A DNA stretch of 64,000 nucleotides, from positions 214,768-278,767 of the forward strand of contig NZ_BBIS01000010.1 in assembly GCF_000730605.1 (NCBI RefSeq), given 5' to 3'. Below are positions 42,094 to 51,933 of this stretch, in pieces. Under the pieces are notes generated by a model. That model searched no databases, had not been told where the DNA came from, and saw nothing but the letters and a program-made list of their open reading frames with translations. A program made the translations under genes and the position numbers. Numbering within the stretch: the first letter of the stretch is position 1; every line of letters starts with the position of its first letter. This stretch comes from Pseudomonas monteilii NBRC 103158 = DSM 14164 (GTDB lineage Bacteria; Pseudomonadota; Gammaproteobacteria; Pseudomonadales; Pseudomonadaceae).

Positions 42094-43272
42094 TCACTTG
42101 GACAGGTACCGCATCCCTTCCTCCAACCCCTGCAAGGTCAGCGGATACATCTTGTCTTCGATCAAATCCCGCACCAGATGGGTCGAAGCGGTGTAGTCCC
42201 AGGCCTGCTTCGGATACGGGTTGATCCAGATGATCTTCCTGAACTTCTCCATGAAGCGCAGCATCCACACATACCCGGCCTCTTCGTTCCAGTGCTCCAC
42301 GCTACCCCCCGGCTGGGTGATTTCGTAGGGCGCCATGGCCGCGTCACCCACGAACACCACCTTGTAGTCGTCGCCATACTTGTGCAACAGGTCGAAGGTG
42401 GAATACCGCTCCGAGGTGCGGCGCAGGTTGTTCTTCCATACCGACTCGTACACGAAATTGTGGAAGTAGTAGTACTCCAGGTGCTTGAACTCGGTCTTGC
42501 ACGCCGAAAACAGCTCTTCGCACACCTTGATGTGCGCGTCCATCGAGCCGCCGATGTCGAACAGCAACAGCAGCTTCACCGTGTTGCGCCGCTCAGGGCG
42601 CATCTGGATGTTCAGCAACCCGGCATCACGCGCGGTGTGGTCGATGGTGCCGTCGATGTCCAGCTCTTCGGCAGCCCCCTCACGGGCGAACTTGCGCAGC
42701 CGGCGCAGGGCCAGCTTGATGTTGCGCGTGCCCAGTTCCACCTGGTCGTCCAGGTTCTTGTACTCGCGCTGGTCCCACACTTTCACTGCCTTGCCCTGGC
42801 GCTTGCCGGCTTCGCCCACGCGGATACCCTCGGGGTTGAAGCCGCCTGAGCCGAACGGGCTGGTACCGCCAGTGCCGATCCACTTGTTGCCACCGGCGTG
42901 GCGCTCCTTCTGCTCCTCAAGGCGCTTCTTGAATTCTTCGATCAGCTTGTCCAGGCCGCCAAGGGACTGGATCTGAGCACGCTCTTCGTCAGTGAGCGAG
43001 CGCTCGAATTCCTTGCGCAGCCAGTCTTCGGGGATCAGTGCCTCGATGTGCCGGTCGAGGTTTTCAAGGCCCTTGAAATAGGCGGCAAACGCCCGGTCGA
43101 ACTTGTCGAAATGGCGTTCGTCTTTCACCAGAATGGCGCGGGCGAGGTAGTAGAATTCGTCCATGTCGGCGAACACCACGCGCTTTTCCAGGGCCTGGTG
43201 CAGGTCCAGCAACTCGCGTACCGACACCGGCACCTTGGCCGCGCGCATTTCATTGAACAGGTTGAGCAGCAT
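42094..43272 (-). CDS. vWA-domain protein paired with a MoxR ATPase
   Basis: The 392-residue protein has a helical N-terminal part (about 1-200) and a C-terminal CoxE-like von Willebrand A domain. The metal-site motif reads DIGGSMD, so the middle Ser of DxSxS is Gly, a variant I associate with this branch. It has no signal peptide and is cytoplasmic. It follows the MoxR AAA+ gene by 13 bp. Such pairs act as chaperone-like machines that insert cofactors or remodel complexes; the client is unknown. Confidence 0.88.
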   Translation of the reverse strand: MLLNLFNEMRAAKVPVSVRELLDLHQALEKRVVFADMDEFYYLARAILVKDERHFDKFDRAFAAYFKGLENLDRHIEALIPEDWLRKEFERSLTDEERAQIQSLGGLDKLIEEFKKRLEEQKERHAGGNKWIGTGGTSPFGSGGFNPEGIRVGEAGKRQGKAVKVWDQREYKNLDDQVELGTRNIKLALRRLRKFAREGAAEELDIDGTIDHTARDAGLLNIQMRPERRNTVKLLLLFDIGGSMDAHIKVCEELFSACKTEFKHLEYYYFHNFVYESVWKNNLRRTSERYSTFDLLHKYGDDYKVVFVGDAAMAPYEITQPGGSVEHWNEEAGYVWMLRFMEKFRKIIWINPYPKQAWDYTASTHLVRDLIEDKMYPLTLQGLEEGMRYLSK

Positions 43273-43285
43273 GGCCCGGCTCCTG

Positions 43286-44131
43286 TCAGCGGTTGCCGCG
43301 CCGGCTCATGAAGGCCAGGCGCTCCAGCAGTTGCACGTCCTGCTCGTTCTTTACCAGCGCACCGGCCAAGGGCGGGATGGCCTTGGTCGGGTCGCGCTCG
43401 CGCAGCACCGCTTCACCGATGTTGTCGGCCATCAGCAGCTTCAGCCAGTCGACCAGCTCGGAGGTGGACGGCTTTTTCTTCAGGCCCGGTACCTTGCGCA
43501 CGTCGAAGAACACATCCAGCGCCTCGCTGACCAGCGACTGGCTGATGTTCGGATAGTGCACGTCGACGATCTGCTGCAGGGTAGTGCGGTCAGGGAAGGC
43601 GATGTAGTGGAAGAAGCAGCGGCGCAGGAAGGCGTCCGGCAGCTCCTTTTCATTGTTGGAAGTAATGATGATGATCGGGCGCTGTTTGGCCTTGATGGTC
43701 TCGTCGATTTCGTAGACGTAGAACTCCATCTTGTCCAGCTCTTGCAGCAGGTCGTTGGGGAACTCAATGTCGGCCTTGTCGATTTCGTCGATCAGCAGGA
43801 TGACCCGTTCTTCGGCCTCGAAGGCCTCCCACAGCTTGCCCTTTTTCAGGTAGTTGCGCACATCGTGCACCTTGTCCACACCCAGTTGCGAGTCACGCAG
43901 GCGGCTTACCGCGTCGTACTCGTACAACCCCTGATGGGCCTTGGTGGTGGACTTGATGTGCCAGGTGATCAGGCGCGCGCCGAACGAGGCAGCCAGCTGC
44001 TCGGCGAGCATGGTCTTGCCGGTGCCGGGCTCGCCCTTGACCAGCAGCGGGCGTTCGAGGGTGATGGCCGCGTTCACCGCCAGTTTCAGGTCGTCTGTGG
44101 CGACGTAGTCGCGGGTGCCTTCGAACTTCAT
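43286..44131 (-). CDS. MoxR-family AAA+ ATPase
   Basis: The 281-residue ATPase has the P-loop GEPGTGKTML (residues 33-42), Walker B VILLIDEIDKAD, sensor-1 IIITSNNEKELPDAFLRRC with the arginine finger, and the C-terminal lid. It is the ATPase partner of the vWA protein encoded 13 bp downstream. GAGGAC precedes the ATG. The complex probably remodels or metallates a client protein; no client gene is adjacent. Confidence 0.92.
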   Translation of the reverse strand: MKFEGTRDYVATDDLKLAVNAAITLERPLLVKGEPGTGKTMLAEQLAASFGARLITWHIKSTTKAHQGLYEYDAVSRLRDSQLGVDKVHDVRNYLKKGKLWEAFEAEERVILLIDEIDKADIEFPNDLLQELDKMEFYVYEIDETIKAKQRPIIIITSNNEKELPDAFLRRCFFHYIAFPDRTTLQQIVDVHYPNISQSLVSEALDVFFDVRKVPGLKKKPSTSELVDWLKLLMADNIGEAVLRERDPTKAIPPLAGALVKNEQDVQLLERLAFMSRRGNR

Positions 44132-44353
44132 GGGGTTGTCCTCTGTTGTAAGCCTGTATTGGCCTCTTGGCCGGTACAGGCAACACCTGTTTGTAAGTTG
44201 TTACCGACTATAACGCGGGGTCAGGCAGCTGCAAACGCAGACCGGGTATTCAGTCTCTGAATGCCCCGTCACATTTGCAGGCTTTACGGGCCTCGGGGGC
44301 AGGCTTACCCTTGAGGTCTTTCCCTGCTCTTTTTCATGCCAAGGACCCCTGCC

Positions 44354-45328
<975 letters not shown>

Positions 45329-45394
45329 TCGGCCTCGCCGCTGACCCGGCGCAACAATCGGCGGCCTGGTTTATTGCAAAATCTTCATGAATGC

Positions 45395-45429
45395 GATCCC
45401 GCCCGGGTTGTTTTTACCTCGGCGGGATC
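45395..45429. repeat. Inverted repeat between cysK and lpxO
   Basis: GATCCCGCC and GGCGGGATC form a perfect 9-bp repeat with a 17-bp centre in which GGT and ACC can pair again. The following GGTTTAT is too poor a T-tract for a clear terminator, so it may be the cysK terminator or an operator for lpxO 73 bp downstream. Confidence 0.5.
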
Positions 45430-45501
45430 GGTTTATGATGGCAGGATGATTTTCAGGAGAGCAGGACGCGCAGCCCTGGCTCTTCCCCAAGGAGTGAAAG
45501 C

Positions 45502-46437
45502 ATGACCTTTTCCTTTGCAGCCAAGGCGGGTGTCTTGCTGGTGTTTTTCGGCAGCGTGCTGTTCGTGCACCTGCGCGGCAAGGCCCGCCTGCCGGTGTTG
45601 CGCCAGTTCGTCAACCATTCGGCGCTGTTCGCCCCGTACAACGCCTTGATGTACCTGTTCTCCGGCGTGCCGTCCAAGCCCTACCTGGAACGTCAGCGCT
45701 TCCCTGAACTGGACGTGTTGAAAGACAACTGGCAGGAAATCCGCGAAGAGGCCATGCGCCTGTTCGACGAGGGCTACATCCGCGCTGCCGAGAAGGACAA
45801 TGACGCCGGTTTCGGCTCGTTCTTCAAGAAAGGCTGGAAGCGTTTTTACCTGAAGTGGTACGACAAACCTCTGCCTTCGGCCGAAACGCTGTGCCCGCGC
45901 ACCGTCGAGCTGGTCAGCAGCATCCCCAACGTCAAGGGTGCGATGTTTGCCCTGCTGCCTGGCGGCAGCCACCTGAACCCGCACCGTGACCCGTTCGCAG
46001 GGTCCCTGCGCTACCACCTGGGCCTGTCCACGCCCAACTCCGATGCCTGCCGTATTTACGTCGATGGCCAAGCGTATGCCTGGCGTGATGGCGAGGACGT
46101 GATGTTCGACGAAACCTACGTGCACTGGGTCAAGAACGAGACCGACGTGACCCGCGTCATTCTGTTCTGCGACATTGAACGCCCGTTGAGCAGCCCGCTG
46201 ATGACCCGCATCAACCGCCAGGTCAGCGCCTTCCTCGGTCGCGCCACCGCGCCGCAGAATACCGATGACGAGCGGGTGGGCGGGATCAACCAGGCGTATG
46301 CCTGGAGCAAGCGCTTCAGCAACAAGATCAGTGGCCATGTGAAGCAGTTCAAGCGTGCCAACCCCAAGGCCTACCGCGTGCTGCGGCCGGTGCTGGCGGT
46401 GTTGGTGGCCTATTTGCTTTATCGTTGGTTGTTCTGA
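45502..46437 (+). CDS. lpxO: Lipid A hydroxylase LpxO
   Basis: This Fe(II)/2-oxoglutarate dioxygenase 2-hydroxylates an acyl chain of lipid A at the inner membrane. The 311-residue protein has an N-terminal anchor helix (about 6-23) and a C-terminal one. In the aspartyl/asparaginyl hydroxylase domain His161 and Asp163 (LNPHRDPFAGSLRYHLG) and His208 (DETYVHWVKNE) are the iron ligands, with Arg170 for the 2-oxoglutarate. It stands alone; the only regulatory hint is the inverted repeat upstream. Confidence 0.92.
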   Translation: MTFSFAAKAGVLLVFFGSVLFVHLRGKARLPVLRQFVNHSALFAPYNALMYLFSGVPSKPYLERQRFPELDVLKDNWQEIREEAMRLFDEGYIRAAEKDNDAGFGSFFKKGWKRFYLKWYDKPLPSAETLCPRTVELVSSIPNVKGAMFALLPGGSHLNPHRDPFAGSLRYHLGLSTPNSDACRIYVDGQAYAWRDGEDVMFDETYVHWVKNETDVTRVILFCDIERPLSSPLMTRINRQVSAFLGRATAPQNTDDERVGGINQAYAWSKRFSNKISGHVKQFKRANPKAYRVLRPVLAVLVAYLLYRWLF

Positions 46438-46445
46438 CCGGCAGG

Positions 46446-46483
46446 GCCGGCCTTTTTGCGGGTTTAGCCGCGAATTGGCCGGC
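46446..46483 (+). repeat. REP element
   Basis: GCCGGCC and GGCCGGC enclose TTTTTGCGGGTTTAGCCGCG, a REP variant right after lpxO. Confidence 0.7.
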
Positions 46484-46491
46484 TCAGGTTG

Positions 46492-46520
46492 TTGCCCAAT
46501 CCAGCATTCACCGTTATATT
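46492..46520 (+). promoter_or_regulatory. Sigma-70 promoter upstream of the leader ORF and EamA gene
   Basis: TTGCCC (46492-46497) and TATATT (46515-46520) are 17 bp apart, a good sigma-70 match. Transcription would start at about 46527, leaving a leader of some 300 nt before the EamA gene. Confidence 0.55.
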
Positions 46521-46552
46521 CCGAAACACATATCTTCCCTGAAGACCTGAAC

Positions 46553-46714
46553 ATGCCAGCCAGCCCTTCCACCGCAAGCTTTGCCATCGCGCCAGTCGCG
46601 GGCATGGTCGTGCGTGGCAGCCAGCAGCCGGCCATGATCAGTCACTACCCACCACCTGTCAGTGGCGTTGTAGGCGGCGTAGCACCGCCTCCTTGCGTGG
46701 TCGTGCTGGGCTGA
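46553..46714 (+). CDS. Short leader ORF with two Pro-Pro-Pro motifs
   Basis: A 53-codon ORF lies between a good promoter and the EamA transporter gene, in a gap of 391 bp that has no other gene. It reads MPASPSTASF at the start and ends in HYPPPVSGVVGG then VAPPPCVVVLG. The two triple-proline motifs are classic EF-P-dependent stall sites. A weak GAAG precedes the ATG. Around its end are small hairpins (AGGCGG/CCGCCT at 46672-46690, TCGGC/GCCGA at 46715-46729). It may be a regulatory leader peptide; it could also be a chance ORF. Confidence 0.45.
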   Translation: MPASPSTASFAIAPVAGMVVRGSQQPAMISHYPPPVSGVVGGVAPPPCVVVLG

Positions 46715-46828
46715 TCGGCTTCTGGCCGAACCCTTTCGCACACGCAACCTACTGAACACGGTCGGCTACTTCCCCTGCTGAAGTCTACGCCCACCGTTCG
46801 GCTTATTTGCCCGAATACAGGTGCATAC

Positions 46829-47710
46829 ATGTCTGTCTTTTCCAAAACTTCCGTGGCCTCGGCGGCCACTACCAGCCTGTTCGTCCTGCTGTGGAGCAGC
46901 GGGGCGATCGTCTCCAAGCTGGGCCTGGCGCATGCCAGCCCGTTTGCCTTCCTGCTGTTGCGCTCGGCGCTGGCCCTGGCCGGCCTGCTGCTGATCGGCC
47001 CGCTGTTGGGGCTGCGCTGGCCGCGCAGCCGGGGGGCTATCCTGCGGGCACTGGGTACCGGGTGTGTGCTGCTGGGCGCGTACCAGATCTTCTACTTACT
47101 GGCGCTCAACACCCATGTCACCCCCGGCGTGATGGCCACGGTGATGGGGGTTCAACCTATCCTGACCGTGGTGCTGATGGAGCGCCAGCGTTCCTGGAGC
47201 CGTCTGTTCGGCCTTGGGTTGGGGCTGGGTGGCTTGATCATGGTGGTTTACCAGGGCATCAACCTGGGCGGCGTTTCGCTGGCGGGGATGCTGTTCGCCC
47301 TGCTGGCGCTGGCCAGCATGACCTTGGGCTCGATCCTGCAGAAGCGCATCACCGACAACCCCATGGGCACGCTGCCGCTGCAGTACCTGGCCGGCTTTGC
47401 CATGTGCGCGCTGTTCGCGCCGTTGCAGCCGCTGCATGTGCAGTGGACGGGCGGCTTTGTCGGCGCGCTGCTGTGGATGGGCCTGGTCGTCTCGCTGCTG
47501 GCAACCTTGCTGCTGTACCGGCTGATCGCCAAAGGCAACCTGGTCAATGTCACCAGCCTGTTCTACCTGGTGCCGGCAGTCACTGCGGTGATGGACTTCC
47601 TGATCTTCGGTAACCGCCTGGCACCGCTCAGCCTGCTGGGCATGGGGCTGATCGTGGTGGGCCTGCTGTTCGTGTTTCGCAAACCCGCTGCCCGGTTGGC
47701 CGAGGCGTAA
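46829..47710 (+). CDS. EamA/DMT-family transporter
   Basis: The 293-residue inner-membrane protein has ten hydrophobic helices in two EamA repeats. It starts with LFVLLWSSGAIVSKLGLAHASPF and has FYLVPAVTAVMDFLIFGNRL in the second half, as in drug/metabolite exporters. Substrate is unknown. AGGTG precedes the ATG. The long leader with its own ORF is the notable point. Confidence 0.9.
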   Translation: MSVFSKTSVASAATTSLFVLLWSSGAIVSKLGLAHASPFAFLLLRSALALAGLLLIGPLLGLRWPRSRGAILRALGTGCVLLGAYQIFYLLALNTHVTPGVMATVMGVQPILTVVLMERQRSWSRLFGLGLGLGGLIMVVYQGINLGGVSLAGMLFALLALASMTLGSILQKRITDNPMGTLPLQYLAGFAMCALFAPLQPLHVQWTGGFVGALLWMGLVVSLLATLLLYRLIAKGNLVNVTSLFYLVPAVTAVMDFLIFGNRLAPLSLLGMGLIVVGLLFVFRKPAARLAEA

Positions 47711-47713
47711 GCC

Positions 47714-48172
47714 TTAGCGGAACTCTTCGGGGATGGTGTGGCGCAGCACGCCTTCCTCGAAGTCCAGCAGGCCGGCTTCGCGCTGGGTGAGCAGGTAGTA
47801 GAGCAGGGTATCGAGCGACCGCTGCGATGGCACCTCGACAGCCAGCATCTTCACGGCCTGCTCGGTTTCGCAGTTGCAGCCGAAGTCCTGCAAGGCTGCG
47901 CGTACCTGGTCCAGGGTTTCCGGCGGTTTGACCACCACCCGAAACACCGAGCTGCCGCTGCGCTGGCGCAGTTCGGCGAACCAGGTCTCGCCGGCGTCTT
48001 CACGGGTGCCGATCACGTCGCCCGGGGCGATGCCGTAAACGTGGAAGGGAATATTGTCGACGGCATAGCCACCTTCCACGGCTTTTGCCCACAGGCCCTC
48101 GACCGAGGCCGGTGGGTAGCCGGTCTCGTCCTGTTCCAGGCGGAACAGGACTTTCTTGTACGCGCTGTTCAT
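47714..48172 (-). CDS. DUF4265-family protein
   Basis: The 152-residue cytoplasmic protein fits DUF4265: KVLFRLEQDETGYPPASVEGLWAK at the start, then VDNIPFHVYGIAPGDVI and a C-terminal domain with FGCNCE. Function is unknown. I place the start at the ATG 48172. The stop lies 4 bp from the end of the convergent EamA gene, and the second EamA gene on the same strand ends 13 bp upstream, so those two may be co-transcribed. Confidence 0.85.
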   Translation of the reverse strand: MNSAYKKVLFRLEQDETGYPPASVEGLWAKAVEGGYAVDNIPFHVYGIAPGDVIGTREDAGETWFAELRQRSGSSVFRVVVKPPETLDQVRAALQDFGCNCETEQAVKMLAVEVPSQRSLDTLLYYLLTQREAGLLDFEEGVLRHTIPEEFR

Positions 48173-48185
48173 CGTGTACCCCGCT

Positions 48186-49061
48186 TCAACTGCGCGCCGG
48201 GCGCAGCACCAGCCACAGTGCCACGCCAATCAGCAAGCCGCCGTACAGGTGTGCCATCGACAGCGGCTCGTCCAGCAACCACGCCCCCCACAATACGCCG
48301 AATGCCGGGATCAGGAAGGTTACGGTGCTGGCTTTTACCGGGCCGATTTCTTCCAGCAGGCGGAAGTACAGGATGTAGGCGAATGCAGTGCACAGCAGGC
48401 CCAGGCCCAGCAGCGACAGCCAAACCTGCCAGCCCCCCCAGCTGGCGGGCGGTTGGGTGAGTGCGCTCCAGCCGAACAGCGGGCTCAACATGAGGGTGGC
48501 ACCGAGCATGCTGCCCAGTGCTGACAGGCGGCTGTCCAGACCACTGACCCAGCGGCGGGCGAGGAACCCGGCAAAGCCGTAGCAGGTGGTGGCCGCCAGG
48601 CAGGCGAGGGCGCCTTGCACCAAGGCCATGTCCAGTGCCACCGGGCCAGCGCCGCTGAGGATGCCGACCCCGAACAGGCCCAGGAAAATGCCGCAGAGCT
48701 TGGGCAGGGTCATGGGTTCGCGGAAGAACAGCACGCCGATCAGTACGCCCATCAGCGGCGTGGTAGCGTTGAAAATGGCCGAATAGCCAGCCGGCAATAC
48801 CTGGGCCGCTACGGAATAGAAGGTGGCGGGGATGCCGGAGTTGATCATGCCCAGCACCAGGCAGGCGCCGAGCTTGCCCTGGAAATCCCAGCGTACGCGG
48901 GCGGCGGCGACGATGGCGACCAGGCCCAGGCAAGCGATGGACACACGGAAGAACGCGGTCGGCACCGTGCCCAACTCGGGGGCGATGATGCGCATGAACA
49001 GGAAACTCGCTCCCCAGACGGCGGCAAGGGTTAGCAGGCGGGCTAGGGCGATGGGGCTCAC
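48186..49061 (-). CDS. EamA/DMT-family transporter
   Basis: The 291-residue protein is a second ten-helix EamA exporter, not closely alike in sequence to the one encoded at 46829. It has AAVWGASFLFMRIIAPELG in the first helix and PVKASTVTFLIPAFGVLWGAWLLDEPL in the ninth region. Substrate unknown. It is first in a probable two-gene unit with the DUF4265 gene and is divergent from aceK. Confidence 0.9.
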   Translation of the reverse strand: MSPIALARLLTLAAVWGASFLFMRIIAPELGTVPTAFFRVSIACLGLVAIVAAARVRWDFQGKLGACLVLGMINSGIPATFYSVAAQVLPAGYSAIFNATTPLMGVLIGVLFFREPMTLPKLCGIFLGLFGVGILSGAGPVALDMALVQGALACLAATTCYGFAGFLARRWVSGLDSRLSALGSMLGATLMLSPLFGWSALTQPPASWGGWQVWLSLLGLGLLCTAFAYILYFRLLEEIGPVKASTVTFLIPAFGVLWGAWLLDEPLSMAHLYGGLLIGVALWLVLRPARS

Positions 49062-49187
49062 AACGGTCTCCGGAGGCAGGGCAGGGGCGCGAGTTTACGC
49101 GAGGGGGCGGGGAGATTCTTGTGCTTTCTTGCGGTGTAATCCTGTGCGGCTAAGCTGTCTATCTCACCCCGCACCGAGGTGTCCCGC

Positions 49188-50897
49188 ATGACCCAGCACT
49201 GGCCTGCCGGCGAGATCGCCCGGATGATCCTCGATGGCTTTGACGACTATCGCGAGCATTTTCGCCGCATCACCCTCGGTGCCCGTGAGCGTTTCGAACA
49301 GGCGCGCTGGCAAGCGTGCCAGCGCGCCGCCGCCGCACGGATCAACTTGTATGAGCAGAAGGTCGGCGAGGTCAACGGCTGGTTGCGGGATGCGTTCGAT
49401 GACGAGGTGCTGCTGGAGGTCGGCCAGTGGCCCTTGGTGAAAAGTGCCTACATAGGCCTGATCGACCCGCGCCTTGACGATGAACTGTCGGAAACCTGGT
49501 ACAACTCGCTGTTCTGCAGCCTGTTCAGCCATGACCAGATCAGCGACGGCTGCATGTTCATCCACACCACCCGGCCGTCGATCCGCAGCCATCAGCGCGC
49601 TGCGCAAACCCGTACCTATTGCCCCGATGGCAGCCTCAAGGGCCTGTTGCGGGCGATCTTCGCCGACTACGCATTCGTCTATGGCGACCTTGAAAGCGAC
49701 CTGTCACGCCTTGAGGAGCAACTGCGCGAATGCCTGCCGGACTGGGTCTGCAAGGACCCGACGCTGGCGGTGGAGCTGTTTTCACCGGTGTTGTACCGCA
49801 ACAAGGGGGCCTACTTGGTCGGTCGGCTTTACAACAGCGACGAGCAGTGGCCACTGGTGATCCCGCTGTTGCACCGCGAAGGGCATGGCGTAGAGGCCGA
49901 TGCGCTGATTACCGACGAGGCCGAGGTGTCGATCATCTTTTCCTTCACCCGCTCGTACTTCATGGTCGATGTGCCTGTGCCGGCCGAGTTCGTCAACTTC
50001 CTCAAGCGCATCTTGCCCGGCAAGCACATTGCCGAGCTGTACACCTCAATCGGTTTCTATAAACACGGCAAGTCGGAGTTCTACCGGGCGTTGATCAACC
50101 ACCTGGCCAGCAGCGAGGACCGCTTCGTCATGGCACCCGGTGTGCGTGGCATGGTCATGAGCGTGTTTACCCTGCCGGGCTTCAATACGGTGTTCAAGAT
50201 CATCAAGGACCGTTTTTCGCCCTCGAAAACAGTTGACCGCGCCACGGTAATCGACAAGTACCGGCTGGTGAAAAGTGTCGACCGTGTCGGGCGTTTGGCC
50301 GATACCCAGGAGTTTGCAGACTTTCGCTTCCCGCGTGACAAGTTCGAGCCAGAGTGCCTGGCCGAGCTGCTGGAGGTGGCGCCATCGACCGTGGCGCTGG
50401 AGGGTGACACGGTGCTGATCCGCCACTGCTGGACCGAGCGGCGCATGACGCCGCTGAACCTGTACCTTGAGCATGCCAGCGAAGGCCAGGTGCATGAGGC
50501 GCTGGAAGACTATGGCTTGGCCATCAAGCAGTTGGCGGCGGCGAACATCTTCCCGGGTGACATGTTGCTGAAGAACTTTGGGGTGACGCGTCATGGCCGG
50601 GTGGTGTTCTACGACTATGACGAAATCAGCTTTTTGACCGAAGTGAATTTCCGCCATATCCCGCCGCCGCGTTACCCGGAAGACGAAATGTCGGGCGAAC
50701 CGTGGTACTCGATCGGCCCGCATGATGTGTTTCCCGAAGAGTTTCCGCCGTTCCTGTTTGCCGACATCGGCCAGCGGCGGTTGTTCAGCCGCTTGCATGG
50801 GGAGTTGTATGACGCGGATTACTGGAAGGGGTTGCAGGCGGCGATCAGGGAAGGGAAGGTGATTGATGTGTTTCCTTATCGGCGCAAGGCTCGGTAA
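49188..50897 (+). CDS. aceK: Isocitrate dehydrogenase kinase/phosphatase
   Basis: AceK phosphorylates and dephosphorylates isocitrate dehydrogenase and thereby sets the split between the TCA cycle and the glyoxylate shunt. The 569-residue protein has the AceK ATP loop [20 protein letters not shown] and the kinase-like metal site [10 protein letters not shown], with [10 protein letters not shown] before it. Start is the ATG at 49188, with GAGGTG about 7 nt before it; an in-frame GTG lies at 49179. It is not next to aceA or aceB, as is usual in pseudomonads. Confidence 0.95.
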   Translation: MTQHWPAGEIARMILDGFDDYREHFRRITLGARERFEQARWQACQRAAAARINLYEQKVGEVNGWLRDAFDDEVLLEVGQWPLVKSAYIGLIDPRLDDELSETWYNSLFCSLFSHDQISDGCMFIHTTRPSIRSHQRAAQTRTYCPDGSLKGLLRAIFADYAFVYGDLESDLSRLEEQLRECLPDWVCKDPTLAVELFSPVLYRNKGAYLVGRLYNSDEQWPLVIPLLHREGHGVEADALITDEAEVSIIFSFTRSYFMVDVPVPAEFVNFLKRILPGKHIAELYTSIGFYKHGKSEFYRALINHLASSEDRFVMAPGVRGMVMSVFTLPGFNTVFKIIKDRFSPSKTVDRATVIDKYRLVKSVDRVGRLADTQEFADFRFPRDKFEPECLAELLEVAPSTVALEGDTVLIRHCWTERRMTPLNLYLEHASEGQVHEALEDYGLAIKQLAAANIFPGDMLLKNFGVTRHGRVVFYDYDEISFLTEVNFRHIPPPRYPEDEMSGEPWYSIGPHDVFPEEFPPFLFADIGQRRLFSRLHGELYDADYWKGLQAAIREGKVIDVFPYRRKAR

Positions 50898-50943
50898 ACC
50901 TGTTTTTGCAGGCCCGCGAAGAGGCCAGGCCTGCTGAGCACAA

Positions 50944-51804
50944 TTATCCCCTCAAACACTTCAACTCACTGAAATCCGTTCGCACCTTGGCCAACCTATC
51001 CTGCAAAAACCGCCGCTGTTGCGGCGTGCTTTGCTGCACCAGGTCCACCAGTAAACTCCGGGCCTGTCGTTCGGTATTCTGAAACGCCGCACGATACGCC
51101 GGCGTCCACAAACTCTCCTTGCGCTGCAGCAACGTCGCCAGCCGCGGCTCGAAACTCGCGTCATTGCGCTGGTTCATCGCCAGCAGCAATTGCTGCTGCC
51201 AGTGGGCGCGGTTGGCGATCCATTCGCGGTTCTGGTCACCCAGCGCCTGCGACCAGGCTTGCACCCGCTGTTTCTGCACTGGCGTCAGTTCCCCCAGCCA
51301 TGGCGTCAGGCGTTTTTCCATGCGCTCGGTACGGCGGGCGATCTGTTTGGCCAGCGGTGTATCCACATACTGCTTTTGCCGTTCGCTGATGTCGTCGCGA
51401 AAGGCATCACGCATTTCCGCCACTTGGGTGTCGCTCATGCCACGCAACAGTTCAGTGGCCGACGGGGTGATTTCTTCTGCCACCCGGCCAATCGCCTCGC
51501 GGGCCTCCTGGGTACGTTGCTGCAGGGCCTGGTCGGTCACCTGGTCGTCAGCGACCATGCCGCGTACCCGGTCCAGCCAGTCGAGGTAACCGGGCAGTTG
51601 GGTCTTGCAATGCCAGGCCAGGTGCTCGCGCAAGCGGTCGTCGAGCATGGCCTTCTGCTCGCGGTTCATGTCCAGGTAATCGCCCAACGACCACGGCACC
51701 AGGCGATCAAGGTTGCGGTAAGCCAGGTCGATACGGCTGCAGGCGGCCAGGGCCAGGGCGAAGCCGATAGCGACAAGCAGGGCTTTGGACAGGCGTGCAG
51801 GCAT
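50944..51804 (-). CDS. DUF6279 lipoprotein
   Basis: The 286-residue protein has a lipoprotein signal with lipobox LALAAC (Cys near residue 22). The mature part is almost all alpha-helical and rich in Arg, Gln and Leu, with RIDLAYRNLDRLVPWSLGDYLDMNREQKAML near its start, which fits the DUF6279 family. Cell location is the periplasmic face of a membrane; function unknown. Part of a REP lies between it and aceK. Confidence 0.85.
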   Translation of the reverse strand: MPARLSKALLVAIGFALALAACSRIDLAYRNLDRLVPWSLGDYLDMNREQKAMLDDRLREHLAWHCKTQLPGYLDWLDRVRGMVADDQVTDQALQQRTQEAREAIGRVAEEITPSATELLRGMSDTQVAEMRDAFRDDISERQKQYVDTPLAKQIARRTERMEKRLTPWLGELTPVQKQRVQAWSQALGDQNREWIANRAHWQQQLLLAMNQRNDASFEPRLATLLQRKESLWTPAYRAAFQNTERQARSLLVDLVQQSTPQQRRFLQDRLAKVRTDFSELKCLRG

Positions 51805-51933
51805 GTGCTGTTCCTTCCCGAATCGGGCCAGACCTTAGACGCCAAGGAGCACGGACGGATCACTGCATCAGCGGTCGGACGGTGTGATGGCTTCAGGTGT
51901 AGAATAGCCCCCTTGTCTTGAGGATCATCAGAA

